Shown here piece after piece: positions 8,489 through 16,725 of a stretch of DNA of 50,830 nucleotides; the stretch's first letter is position 1; each line of letters begins with the position of its first letter. The notes below the pieces were generated by a model. It did no database searches and was not told where the DNA came from. It saw only the letters and a program-made list of their open reading frames with translations. A program made the position numbers and the translations under genes. This stretch comes from Flavobacterium psychroterrae (GTDB taxonomy: Bacteria; Bacteroidota; Bacteroidia; Flavobacteriales; Flavobacteriaceae): the NCBI RefSeq assembly GCF_018380615.1, contig NZ_JAGYVZ010000009.1, positions 75,260 through 126,089 of the forward strand, written 5' to 3'.

Positions 8489-9634
8489 TTATTTTTTAGT
8501 TATAAAGGCAATATGTGCTGGAATATTTCCCGCGGTTGTTTTCCATTTTAATTTTCCTTCGGGCGTAAAACAATAGATATATCCGGTTACCACATAATTT
8601 TGTGCATCGGTTATATAAATTTCTTTGGTTTCGGGATTTACCTGAAGTCCGTACGGAATCATGATTTGCTTATCTGTGCCGTCTGTAATGAGTTTATCGC
8701 TGATAATTTTTTTGGTTTTAGTATCTAATATTCCGTAAGTAACTTTATTGCTGTTCGTTAAATAACTCCACGAAACACTGTAGAAATACAGTAAATCATC
8801 AACAAGACACATTCCCGAAACTGGAATATCAAGCTGCATTTTTTTTTCTTCTGTCTGGGAATCTATCACAAAAAGATTAGAAGGTACAGTGTAATAATCT
8901 CCTCTCGAACTCACATAAATATCGCCGCGAGAGTCTATTTCCATTCCGGAAAGATTAATGCCAACGTCTATTTTTTTTGTTTCAGTAAAGGTTTCAAGAT
9001 CTATTACAGATACCGTTCTGTCATAATTAGGCACTCTGTAACCGCCTGAATTCGCTACATATAATTTTCCGTTATGAACCACCATTTGTTCGGGCTGATA
9101 TCCTACTGTAACTTTCCTTTTTATTTCTAAAGATGTCGTATCGATTTCGGCAACAAAACCAATCTCTGCATTAGGGTTTATGGCAACAGGACCAGAATAG
9201 GAACTTACATAGGCTTTGTCTTTATAAAAAGTGACATACCTACAATTGGGAATGTCTATTTTTTTGATGCGTTTCGCCGACCATTTGTCTATTACTTCAA
9301 CTTTGTTAGAACAATTAATTACCGCATACACCTTGTTGCCGTAAATTTTTATATCATTGCCTACATCTCCTAATTCTTTTACAACGGCGGGATTTCGTTC
9401 AGAATAAATATCTGTTGTATAATTTCCTGTCCTGTAATTGAATATATCAATACTGGCTCTGTTCATTCCCATATTCCCTTCGTTTAAAAGATAAAAACCT
9501 TCTATTTTACCGTCGCTTCTGGGCGCAGCAACGCTTTGATCTGATGACGGAAAAATGGTTTCATCTTCCCGACAGGAAAAGAAAGCAACGGCTATAAATA
9601 GACTGAGGATTAATTTTGTGGTGATCTTTTTCAT
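8489..9634 (-). CDS. YncE/BtuG-like beta-propeller surface lipoprotein
   Basis: 381 residues. The lipoprotein signal has its lipid cysteine at Cys21 (VAFFSC), followed by REDE, an acidic surface-export-like tail. The body shows propeller repeats with phrases such as YLLNEGNMGMNRASIDIFN, VIDKWSAKRIKKIDIP, LYVANSGGYRVPNYDRTVSVIDLETF, and VNPETKEIYITDAQNYV. Bacteroides BtuG, which binds cobalamin very tightly and caps BtuB, belongs to this propeller type. The gene overlaps the stop codon of the TonB-dependent receptor by four bases (9631-9634), so the two are translationally coupled. This is consistent with a stoichiometric receptor-lipoprotein complex. The BtuG assignment rests on fold, anchor and context, not on a measured similarity. 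Confidence 0.8.
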   Translation of the reverse strand: MKKITTKLILSLFIAVAFFSCREDETIFPSSDQSVAAPRSDGKIEGFYLLNEGNMGMNRASIDIFNYRTGNYTTDIYSERNPAVVKELGDVGNDIKIYGNKVYAVINCSNKVEVIDKWSAKRIKKIDIPNCRYVTFYKDKAYVSSYSGPVAINPNAEIGFVAEIDTTSLEIKRKVTVGYQPEQMVVHNGKLYVANSGGYRVPNYDRTVSVIDLETFTETKKIDVGINLSGMEIDSRGDIYVSSRGDYYTVPSNLFVIDSQTEEKKMQLDIPVSGMCLVDDLLYFYSVSWSYLTNSNKVTYGILDTKTKKIISDKLITDGTDKQIMIPYGLQVNPETKEIYITDAQNYVVTGYIYCFTPEGKLKWKTTAGNIPAHIAFITKK

Positions 9635-11679
9635 AGCTCAATACTTATTATGAATTTTAATGTTCGACCCGGCATGGGATAATTATAAATTACCTCGTAT
9701 TGCTGGTTGAAAGCATTGTTTAATTCTATTGCACCTTTCATTTTGTAATGCTGAAACGCAAATGATTTTTGTACCGCTAAATCGTGCGTGTACCACGGCT
9801 GAACTTCATTTACTTTTATATTGTTGACATTTCCGTTATAACGTTTTCCCACATATATAAAGCTGTAATTAAAATTCCAGGTTTTATAATCGGCGTTTAA
9901 AATTCCTGATCCGCTATGCCACGGTGTGTAAGGAATCTGATCTCCGTAAGATGATAATTCCAAACCTGCAAATTTGGTGTAATCTCTGTTTTGTGAATAC
10001 GTATACGTTAGATTTGTGCTTAGGTTTACTGTGCCAATGTGCATTCCAAGATTCACGACAGATTCTATTCCCTGCCCTTTTACCTGCCCAATATTCGTCA
10101 TCATCCATCTGAATAAATTTCCGGTTGGAGCAGCTACAATTTTATCTTTGGTATTGGTATAATAACCATCCACCTGAAAAGATAATTTATCCAGAATTCC
10201 TTTTTCTATAAGAAGATTATAGGTAAAACCAACATCATACTGATTCATATATTCCGGTCGCAGCGTACTGGATCCCACCATTGTATAATACAAATCATTA
10301 AAAGTGGGCATTCTGAAAATACGTTTGGCGAATGCTCTGATATTAAAATCGTAATCTTTAAACGGAGTATATCCGAGAAATAATGCAGGAGTAAATTCGG
10401 TTTTATCCGGCGCCTTTGCATTGTATCGTACTTCCTCCTGAACATGAGTTCCTACAACACTTCCTAAAGCTTTAAACGCGCCAAGTCTGTACGAACTTGC
10501 AAGTGCAAATAATGCCGTATAACGCTGTGGAAAAGAGAATAAAGTCTGAATTCCTTTTCTCGTGGCATTTAATTTGTTGTATTGAAAGTCTGTAGATAAC
10601 GAAACATCCCAGGTTGATGATATACTGTACATATTTACTGCCGAAACATAATATTCCTGCTGAAAATAACTATCATCAGATTGTGCTCCTTCGGTTACTA
10701 TTTCTCCTAAAACATTCGTGGTGTCTCTGGCAACATAATGAGTATAATCATAAGCATATTTTGCTTTTGCCTGAAATTTATATTTTTCGGTAAAATCCTT
10801 GATTAAAGTTCCCTGTGTGAAAAAGTTTTTGTCATATTGCCTGAAACCATCAGAAAATTTATTTTCTACAATTGCTCCCGGCGCTCCTCTTTCTGAATCA
10901 TAATAATAGACTTTAGCATCCCAGGAACCGTTATTTATTTTTCCGTAAAGACCGGATTCAAATCTCAGGGCTTCAATATCACTATTATGTCTTGTTGCGG
11001 TTGTATCGTAGGCAACAGTTCCATCAAGATTGTTTCTTTTATACCTGTATTTGTATTCTCCATTCGATTTTATGTATTCAGAACTTACACTCAGACTTAC
11101 TTTATCGCTCAGTTTTTGTTCCCATCTAAACGAAGGATCGATATAATTAATAGACATTGTTTTATACCGAACTAATAAATTTGTCTTTTTTCCTCCAATA
11201 AAAACCGGTCGCTTAGTTCTTAAATAAATGGTAGAAGCCGCCGCATAATCTTTAGCCGACTGGAATATTTCGCTTTTTTGTCCATTATACATCGTCAGGG
11301 ATTCCATATCATCTAAGGAATATTTCCCTAAATCCGTCACTCCGTTTTGTGCATTTCCTAACTGAACGCCATCATAAAAAACACCTACGTGATGCGTTCC
11401 CATATTACGAACATCGACAGTTTTAAGTCCGCCAAGTCCGCCGTAATCTTTTATTTGAGTTCCTGCAAAATACCTTAAAGCATCGGCAACGTTATGACTG
11501 GCTAAATTTTCAAGTAATTTGCCTGATAAACTTTGTACGGGAATAACTTCCTGATACGGTTTTCCTTTTAGAATTACTTCTTTTAAAACGCGTAAACTAT
11601 CGTTTGATACTTGCGAATGAAGTAAAAACGGAGCAGAAAACAATAGAATAAATAAGAGTAATTTTTTATTATACATCAC
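9631..11679 (-). CDS. btuB: TonB-dependent outer membrane receptor, BtuB-like (cobalamin)
   Basis: 682 residues with a signal peptide (1-23). The plug domain (about 35-155) has VIPVQSLSGKLLENL, NVADALRYFAGTQIKDYGG and DVRNMGTHHVGVFYDGVQLG. A beta-barrel fills the rest and ends in a C-terminal strand (TLKFIISIEL). There is no N-terminal carboxypeptidase-like domain of the SusC type. Length and plug are those of BtuB-type small-ligand receptors. It is the first gene after a cobalamin riboswitch, which makes corrinoid import the most likely job. A TonB box cannot be pinned down with certainty; VLKEVILKG near residue 30 is a candidate. Transcription probably starts near 11985. Confidence 0.9.
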   Translation of the reverse strand: MMYNKKLLLFILLFSAPFLLHSQVSNDSLRVLKEVILKGKPYQEVIPVQSLSGKLLENLASHNVADALRYFAGTQIKDYGGLGGLKTVDVRNMGTHHVGVFYDGVQLGNAQNGVTDLGKYSLDDMESLTMYNGQKSEIFQSAKDYAAASTIYLRTKRPVFIGGKKTNLLVRYKTMSINYIDPSFRWEQKLSDKVSLSVSSEYIKSNGEYKYRYKRNNLDGTVAYDTTATRHNSDIEALRFESGLYGKINNGSWDAKVYYYDSERGAPGAIVENKFSDGFRQYDKNFFTQGTLIKDFTEKYKFQAKAKYAYDYTHYVARDTTNVLGEIVTEGAQSDDSYFQQEYYVSAVNMYSISSTWDVSLSTDFQYNKLNATRKGIQTLFSFPQRYTALFALASSYRLGAFKALGSVVGTHVQEEVRYNAKAPDKTEFTPALFLGYTPFKDYDFNIRAFAKRIFRMPTFNDLYYTMVGSSTLRPEYMNQYDVGFTYNLLIEKGILDKLSFQVDGYYTNTKDKIVAAPTGNLFRWMMTNIGQVKGQGIESVVNLGMHIGTVNLSTNLTYTYSQNRDYTKFAGLELSSYGDQIPYTPWHSGSGILNADYKTWNFNYSFIYVGKRYNGNVNNIKVNEVQPWYTHDLAVQKSFAFQHYKMKGAIELNNAFNQQYEVIYNYPMPGRTLKFIISIEL

Positions 11680-11797
11680 TGATTTAATTAAATAAATTTC
11701 GCGGATGTACTAATCAAAAAGCAATAAGAGAGAATCCCGTTATACAAATAACAGGTCAATTCTTGTTGTTCAACTTTATTCCACGAAAGTCTTAAAC

Positions 11798-11985
11798 TAT
11801 GTGATTGTGGCAGGTCTCCTGACTTGTTCCATCTTTAAACAACCTTCTCATCCGCCGTGGCGAACAATGGCATTAGTAACGTTTAAAGACTTATATAGAA
11901 CTTACAGTAGCGGGTCTGTTCAGGATTTGCACCTGATTCCCTTTTAACCGATTTTCTTAAAATTATAAAAAAACGGACCAAAATC
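11798..11985 (-). ncRNA. Cobalamin (AdoCbl-type) riboswitch
   Basis: On the minus strand the leader reads through AAAAGGGAATCAGGTGCAAA, then the CCCGCTACTGTAAG block, and ends with the B12-box-like GTCAGGAGACCTGCC (complement of about 11808-11822). These are the diagnostic conserved blocks of cobalamin riboswitches in the right order and spacing. It lies about 120 bases before the TonB-dependent receptor start and should shut off the operon when cobalamin is plentiful. Confidence 0.95.
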
Positions 11986-11990
11986 TGGTG

Positions 11991-11998
11991 CAAATGTA
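11991..11998 (-). promoter_or_regulatory. Bacteroidota -7 box of the B12 operon
   Basis: The minus strand reads TACATTTG, matching TAnnTTTG, immediately upstream of the riboswitch 5' end. A clear TTG -33 element was not found. Confidence 0.5.
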
Positions 11999-12184
11999 CT
12001 TTATAAAAACTTAATTGTAAACAGATAAATAAGATTTAAACTTGAAAAGAGAAAAAATTTGTTAATAATATAATTAATGAGATGAAAAATGTAAACATTT
12101 AGCAGAATTCTTAAATCAGGTATTTATACTTTTAAATGAGAATTTTAAATGTGCTATTTTTGAATGAGCTGGACAATATATTTT

Positions 12185-12425
12185 AACACATAGAAAAATA
12201 GTTGGAGAAAGGCTCAAAGAGGCAAAGTTGCAAAGGTTTTTCTTTGCGTCTTTGCGTCTTTGCGCGAGGATAAATAGAAGTCAAATAAATTGAACACATA
12301 GAAACATAGATTTTACATATGCCAAAGAGATAGCGTCAGGAAATATATTTCTTCTCATAGTTTGTTTGTGTGTTTAAACAAGTAAAATGGCCTTTTAAAG
12401 TCCTAAAATCTATGTTTCTATGTTT
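12185..12425. repeat. Composite intergenic repeat
   Basis: The first part (about 12205-12275) is a hairpin-like CGCAAAG/CTTTGCG cluster. The second part (12293-12425) is bounded by a perfect 20-base inverted repeat, ACATAGAAACATAGATTTTA at 12296-12315 and its complement at 12404-12423, around the core AAATATATTT (12341-12350). No gene is seen in this stretch. Confidence 0.8.
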
Positions 12426-12460
12426 AAAAATAATATACTAACCATTAATTGCCAAAACTT

Positions 12461-13381
12461 ATGCCCTGGAATATTCTTGAAAATTTATGGAAACGTACTT
12501 TGAATCCCACCAGTATTTCTGATGGAGATAATACTCAAACCTGGGACAATGAAATCAAAACTTTGTATCGTTTAGGAATTAGTATGGAAGATACTTTGCA
12601 GTTTTTATATTTTGAGAAACCGGACTTTGAATCTTTTAAAATCTGGATCAACGACAAACAGAATATAAAAACTAATGACGAAGAACATTTAATAATTGAT
12701 GTTTTATCAGATGAAGATCTTCAGTTTTGGAAGGAGAACGGTTATGTGATTGTAAAAAATGCAATTTCAAAAAAAGATTGTCAAGATACGCAACAAGCCA
12801 TTTGGGATTTCCTCAAAATGGATCCCAACAAAAAGGAAACCTGGTATAACCGACACGAAAACCAAAAGGGTTTAATGCTTAATTTTTCGGATCATGAAAC
12901 ACTAAATAGAAACAGGTTTTCACCCAGGATAAAAAAAGCATATGAACAACTTTATAATTCAGCCAAAATATACAAAACGATTGACAAAGTAAGTTTTAAT
13001 CCACCTGAAAATGAACGATTTACTTTCTTGGGAAGTCCGCTGCATTGGGATATTAGTTTGAAACAGCCTATTACATTTGGATTTCAGGGATTATTATATC
13101 TTACGGATTGTGGCATTGATGATGGTGCTTTTCATTGTGTTGCCGGATTTCATAATAAAATAAATAATTGGCTGGATCAAATTGAACCAAATGAAAACCT
13201 CAGAGATAAAGCGATTGAAACCTTAAAGCCAATTGCTATTCTTGGTAATGCGGGCGATTTTATCATTTGGGATAATCGATTACCGCATTGCGCATCGCCT
13301 AATAAAGGCGAAAGTCCCAGAATCGTTCAATATCTTACCTATTTACCTGATGATTATACTACTTTAGACGAATGGATATAA
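12461..13381 (+). CDS. Phytanoyl-CoA dioxygenase (PhyH) family protein
   Basis: About 306 residues from the ATG at 12461. A TTG at 12449 would add four residues, and no ribosome site decides between them. It is predicted to be a cytosolic Fe(II)/2-oxoglutarate-dependent hydroxylase. The metal triad is visible as His195 and Asp197 in SPLHWDISL and His276 in RLPHCASPN; Arg287 in SPRIVQY would bind 2-oxoglutarate. The motif NGYVIVKNAISKKDC (about 92-106) is the usual start of the PhyH domain. The substrate is unknown. It stands alone, followed by a bidirectional hairpin, with mreB convergent. Confidence 0.88.
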   Translation: MPWNILENLWKRTLNPTSISDGDNTQTWDNEIKTLYRLGISMEDTLQFLYFEKPDFESFKIWINDKQNIKTNDEEHLIIDVLSDEDLQFWKENGYVIVKNAISKKDCQDTQQAIWDFLKMDPNKKETWYNRHENQKGLMLNFSDHETLNRNRFSPRIKKAYEQLYNSAKIYKTIDKVSFNPPENERFTFLGSPLHWDISLKQPITFGFQGLLYLTDCGIDDGAFHCVAGFHNKINNWLDQIEPNENLRDKAIETLKPIAILGNAGDFIIWDNRLPHCASPNKGESPRIVQYLTYLPDDYTTLDEWI

Positions 13382-13386
13382 TTACT

Positions 13387-13432
13387 TTAACACATAGTCC
13401 CGATAGCTATCTGGACTATGTGTTGAATATTT
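13387..13432. terminator. Bidirectional terminator formed by a repeated palindrome
   Basis: AACACATAGTCC (13389-13400) pairs perfectly with 13413-13424, followed by ATATTTTTTT. It separates two convergent genes. An identical 36-base copy lies at 21560-21595. Confidence 0.65.
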
Positions 13433-13440
13433 TTTTAAAC

Positions 13441-14469
13441 TTACTTCACCAATACAGTTTTATACTTAGCAATATTTTTTAATACAATTCCGGTTCCTCG
13501 AACTACGGCTCTTAAGGGATCTTCGGCAATATAAACCGGTAAATCTGTTTTTTGGGAAATTCGTTTATCAAGTCCGCGAAGCATTGCTCCTCCTCCTGCA
13601 AGATACAAACCTGTATTATAAATATCTGCGGCGAGTTCCGGCGGTGTTAATGAAAGCGTTACCATAATCGCATCTTCGATCCTTAATATTGATTTGTCTA
13701 ATGCTCTTGCAATTTCTCTGTACGTAACTTTGACTTCTTTTGGTTTTCCGGTCAGTAAATCCCTTCCGCGAACCATCATATCGTCCGGAGCTTGTTCAAG
13801 TTCTTCCAATGCAGCGCCAACTTCAATTTTTATCATTTCTGCAGAAGCATCTCCTATATATAAATTATGCTGAGTTCGCATATAATATAGTATATCATTG
13901 GTAAAAACATCACCGGCAATTTTTATCGATTTGTCGCAAATGATTCCGCCAAGCGCAATAACCGCAATTTCTGTAGTTCCCCCACCAATATCTACTATGA
14001 TATTTCCTTTTGGTAACATTACATCTAAACCAATCCCAATTGCTGCTGCCATTGGTTCATGAATTAAAAATACTTCCTTACCATTTACACGTTCGCAGGA
14101 TTCCTTAACGGCTCGCATTTCAACCTCAGTAATTCCGCTTGGTATGCAAACCACCATTCTAAGTGCGGGCGTAAAAAAGCTTTTCTTGATTTGGGGTATG
14201 TTTCTTATAAACCAGCTGATCATTTTTTCCGAAGCATCAAAATCGGCAATAACACCATCTTTCAGCGGTCGGATTGTTTTAATATTCTCATGTGTTTTAC
14301 CTTGCATTAAACTGGCTTCTTTGCCAACTGCAATAATTTTTCCGTTTCTAATATCTCTTGCTACGATAGAAGGACTGTCGACTACTATTTTTCCATCATA
14401 AATTATCAAAGTATTCGCTGTTCCTAAATCCATAGCTATCTCCACTATCATAAAATCAAATAAGCCCAT
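13441..14469 (-). CDS. mreB: MreB-like actin homologue (rod-shape determinant)
   Basis: 342 residues, the standard MreB length. It is an ATP-binding actin-fold protein expected to polymerise at the inner membrane and guide wall synthesis. Phosphate 1 is DLGTANTLI (about 15-23). Phosphate 2 is NIIVDIGGGTTEIAVIALGG. The adenosine segment is LYLAGGGAMLRGLD. The N-terminal MGLFDFM is amphipathic, as in other Bacteroidota MreB proteins. No mreC, mreD, pbpA or rodA follows it; the next downstream gene is convergent. It may therefore be an additional paralogue to an mreBCD-linked copy elsewhere. Confidence 0.92.
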   Translation of the reverse strand: MGLFDFMIVEIAMDLGTANTLIIYDGKIVVDSPSIVARDIRNGKIIAVGKEASLMQGKTHENIKTIRPLKDGVIADFDASEKMISWFIRNIPQIKKSFFTPALRMVVCIPSGITEVEMRAVKESCERVNGKEVFLIHEPMAAAIGIGLDVMLPKGNIIVDIGGGTTEIAVIALGGIICDKSIKIAGDVFTNDILYYMRTQHNLYIGDASAEMIKIEVGAALEELEQAPDDMMVRGRDLLTGKPKEVKVTYREIARALDKSILRIEDAIMVTLSLTPPELAADIYNTGLYLAGGGAMLRGLDKRISQKTDLPVYIAEDPLRAVVRGTGIVLKNIAKYKTVLVK

Positions 14470-14672
14470 AATATAGTTTTTGTTTAAATAACGAACGCTT
14501 TTGTTGCTGTTTTATTCTCTACAAAGACTAAAATTCTAATTCAAAATAAAAAGAGCGTTTGAAATCAAACTTGGTATTTGCGGAACAAAATTTAGTCATT
14601 TTAAACTTAAATAGCTATTAATTATGCAACTATAATTTATTTTTCTGTAATAAATCACATTAACAATCCGGC

Positions 14673-14680
14673 TAAATTTG
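14673..14680 (+). promoter_or_regulatory. Candidate -7 box for the acidic repeat protein
   Basis: TAAATTTG matches TAnnTTTG, 70 bases before the ATG at 14751. No convincing -33 TTG. Confidence 0.3.
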
Positions 14681-14750
14681 TAAAAACACAACTTTTAAAT
14701 AATAAAGTTAATTAGAAACCAGAATTTAAATATTCTAAAAAAATAATATT

Positions 14751-15128
14751 ATGGAAAAGCAAAATCAAAATGAATACGGTCATACAGATCCGGATTTTAT
14801 CGATCAAAATACTACCGTTGACGGAACTAATATTCAAAACGAGGAATTTTTTAAAAAAGAAGTTAGTAAAGAAGATCCACTGGAATTTGGAGAAAGCGAT
14901 CCCGATTATATCGATCAGGAAACTCCTGTAGATAATGATAATTATGCAAGAGAAGAAGATCCTTATCAATATCAGGAAGAATTTATCGAAGATCTAAAAC
15001 ATCCGCAAGGCGATGCTGCAAACAGTACAAATGTCAAATCTGACCAAAGTTCTAAACAAGAGCAAAGCATTAACAAAGAGAAGCTTTACGGCAATGAGGA
15101 TCGGGAAAATAATCGTGAAGAAAAGTAA
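14751..15128 (+). CDS. Acidic hypothetical protein with two DPD(F/Y)IDQ repeats
   Basis: 125 residues, strongly acidic and hydrophilic, with no signal peptide or membrane segment, so probably disordered. Residues 9-25 (YGHTDPDFIDQNTTVD) are echoed at about 46-62 (FGESDPDYIDQETPVD), an internal duplication. The tail is rich in Asn, Gln, Lys and Glu. It is not recognised as any characterised family; similar short acidic proteins occur in Flavobacterium as hypotheticals. The start ATG follows an A/T-rich leader with a possible -7 box. A hairpin terminator lies 40 bases downstream, so the gene is likely monocistronic. Confidence 0.75.
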   Translation: MEKQNQNEYGHTDPDFIDQNTTVDGTNIQNEEFFKKEVSKEDPLEFGESDPDYIDQETPVDNDNYAREEDPYQYQEEFIEDLKHPQGDAANSTNVKSDQSSKQEQSINKEKLYGNEDRENNREEK

Positions 15129-15130
15129 AA

Positions 15131-15262
15131 AGTTCGCCACGAATTAGCACGAAATAATGCTAAATATAAAAATCCAATTTCACGAATTTAAATAGTGAAG
15201 TTGGATTTTTATTTTTCTAACAATCCATTTTAAATTCGTGATAATTCGTGCGATTCGTGGCA
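15131..15262. repeat. Palindromic intergenic repeat around a terminator
   Basis: GCCACGAATTAGCACGAA (15136-15153) is mirrored by TTCGTGCGATTCGTGGC (15245-15261), an imperfect outer inverted repeat. It flanks the terminator hairpin at 15168-15210. Confidence 0.7.
15168..15217 (+). terminator. Rho-independent-type hairpin
   Basis: AAAAATCCAATTTCAC (15168-15183) pairs with GTGAAGTTGGATTTTT (15195-15210) with one G-U pair, followed by ATTTTT. It follows the acidic protein gene. Confidence 0.7.
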
Positions 15263-15545
15263 AAAAAACGTGAATTATTTGTATCAGATTTAAAATCATA
15301 ATTATCAAAGAATTACTATTGTTTTCTCTTGAAATTCTTTAGCAAATCTGACCCAATTGAAGCAGAAAAAAGACTTTTAAAAGTAATTAATGAACTAATT
15401 TCAACGTAAAGGTTTCTAAAATTTGTCTTTTTTAAGAAGTATTAGAAAAGTATAAATCCCTATATTTACTTTCTGGTTGACAAAATTACGATGTAAAACA
15501 AGATAATTTCTGCATCGTTAAGCCAATTAATTATAAGTAGTCAAG

Positions 15546-16283
15546 ATGGAAAATTATACCGTATCAGTGGCATCATTACCTTTAAGTGATAATCCAATAC
15601 CGAATAATAAGATAACAAAAGCTGATTTATTGCCTGATCCTGAATCAAGCTTAAATTCGATGGAAATGAAAGAAAAACCTATCGGGGATTCTACAATTCC
15701 GTTCAGAGATTTGACCAATCTTGCCACAAAAAAAGAAACTATTGCCAGAATAATCGATAAACTGGACGTTGAAAATAATTTAAGATATCAAAGAACGGTT
15801 GAAGATACCTATTGCAATGTGTATTCTTATGATTACTGTTATTTTTCTAAAGTATATCTCCCAACAGTTTGGTGGACGGATGAATCTCTTGAAAAAATAT
15901 TAAACGGAGAGGAAGTCGAAGCTGTTTTTGAAGAAACTGTTGATCGCATTTATTCCAGCGCTATTCACGATTGGTTTTTACAATGGGGCGCCAGTTTTGG
16001 CTGGAAAAGAATGCATACTGTTGAAGAAATTCAAAACAAAGTAAACGCTAATGGCGGTGTTGGAATAATTTGTGCCAAAAGAAAAGAAAAAGGACTTTCA
16101 GGACATATTGTGCCTGTGGTTCCTGAAAGTGATTTGCATACAGCATATCGTGAAAATGGTATTGTAGTATATCCGCTGCAATCACAAGCCGGAAAGGTGA
16201 ATTATAATTACTTTGCAGAAGTTAGAAAAGACTGGTGGAATGATGAATTATATTCGTCTCACGTCTTTTATTACCATGAATAA
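15546..16283 (+). CDS. Unknown protein, possible NlpC/P60-like cysteine amidase
   Basis: 245 residues, no signal peptide and no membrane segment. The first 75 residues are polar and Pro/Ser-rich. The rest contains a pattern seen in papain-like NlpC/P60 and CHAP amidases: a candidate nucleophile Cys90 in TYCNVYSYD (compare the C-N-x-Y/F-x-x-D motif), a Trp-rich segment LPTVWWTDESL (105-115), GASFGWKRM (148-156), then GGVGIICAKR and a candidate catalytic His187 in SGHIVPVVPE. Such enzymes cut peptide stems of peptidoglycan or other amides. This is a motif reading only; the family is not securely recognised. It sits alone between a repeat region and a 440-base gap before the ligase-like gene. 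Confidence 0.6.
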   Translation: MENYTVSVASLPLSDNPIPNNKITKADLLPDPESSLNSMEMKEKPIGDSTIPFRDLTNLATKKETIARIIDKLDVENNLRYQRTVEDTYCNVYSYDYCYFSKVYLPTVWWTDESLEKILNGEEVEAVFEETVDRIYSSAIHDWFLQWGASFGWKRMHTVEEIQNKVNANGGVGIICAKRKEKGLSGHIVPVVPESDLHTAYRENGIVVYPLQSQAGKVNYNYFAEVRKDWWNDELYSSHVFYYHE

Positions 16284-16725
16284 ATAAAAAAAGTGCATAA
16301 TAGTTTGAACACCTAAAAAAAATATTGATTTTCAGCGTGTTAACTACTTGTAAATGACATAATAAAAAACTACTTTTGCAACTTGGAAAAAACAAGAATA
16401 GCAAAAGTGTACACAACAGCTATTCATCAGCTTAAATTATTGATATAAAAGTGATTAATGCCAAATAGCAATTTTATAACCTTATTATAAAATTTTACTT
16501 TTTCAGCTATCTTTTTGTCGGTATAAGTGCAAAATTTCTGAGACCAGAATAGAATTTCATACAATTTTAAAAGTAAAGCAAAACTTTTTTAATGGATGCA
16601 ACAAATTATGTTTAATCCGTTAAAAGCTTTTTTGGCTCTGAATTGCAACAGATTAAAATTGTATTTCCAAATAAAAATAGTACCATTAAAAGTTTAATCA
16701 CCATAAAAAAAGAAAGTTAGTATAA
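16284..16725. other. Long intergenic region, possible leader
   Basis: 442 bases with no ORF of note. A Bacteroidota-type promoter candidate lies at 16348-16377. If used, the next gene has a 5' leader of about 340 bases. No recognisable riboswitch was seen in it. Confidence 0.4.
16348..16377 (+). promoter_or_regulatory. Candidate Bacteroidota promoter
   Basis: A TTG (about 16348) is followed after about 20 bases by TACTTTTG (about 16370-16377), matching the -33/-7 pattern TTG-N17-23-TAnnTTTG. It points to the ligase-like gene at 16726. Confidence 0.4.

Noticed and set aside
9914..10445. Several small ORFs on both strands inside the receptor gene
   Set aside because: Shadows of the long TonB-dependent receptor reading frame.
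14712..14969. Minus-strand ORF of 85 residues
   Set aside because: It is the shadow of the acidic protein gene at 14751, whose acidic codons read as hydrophobic on the other strand.
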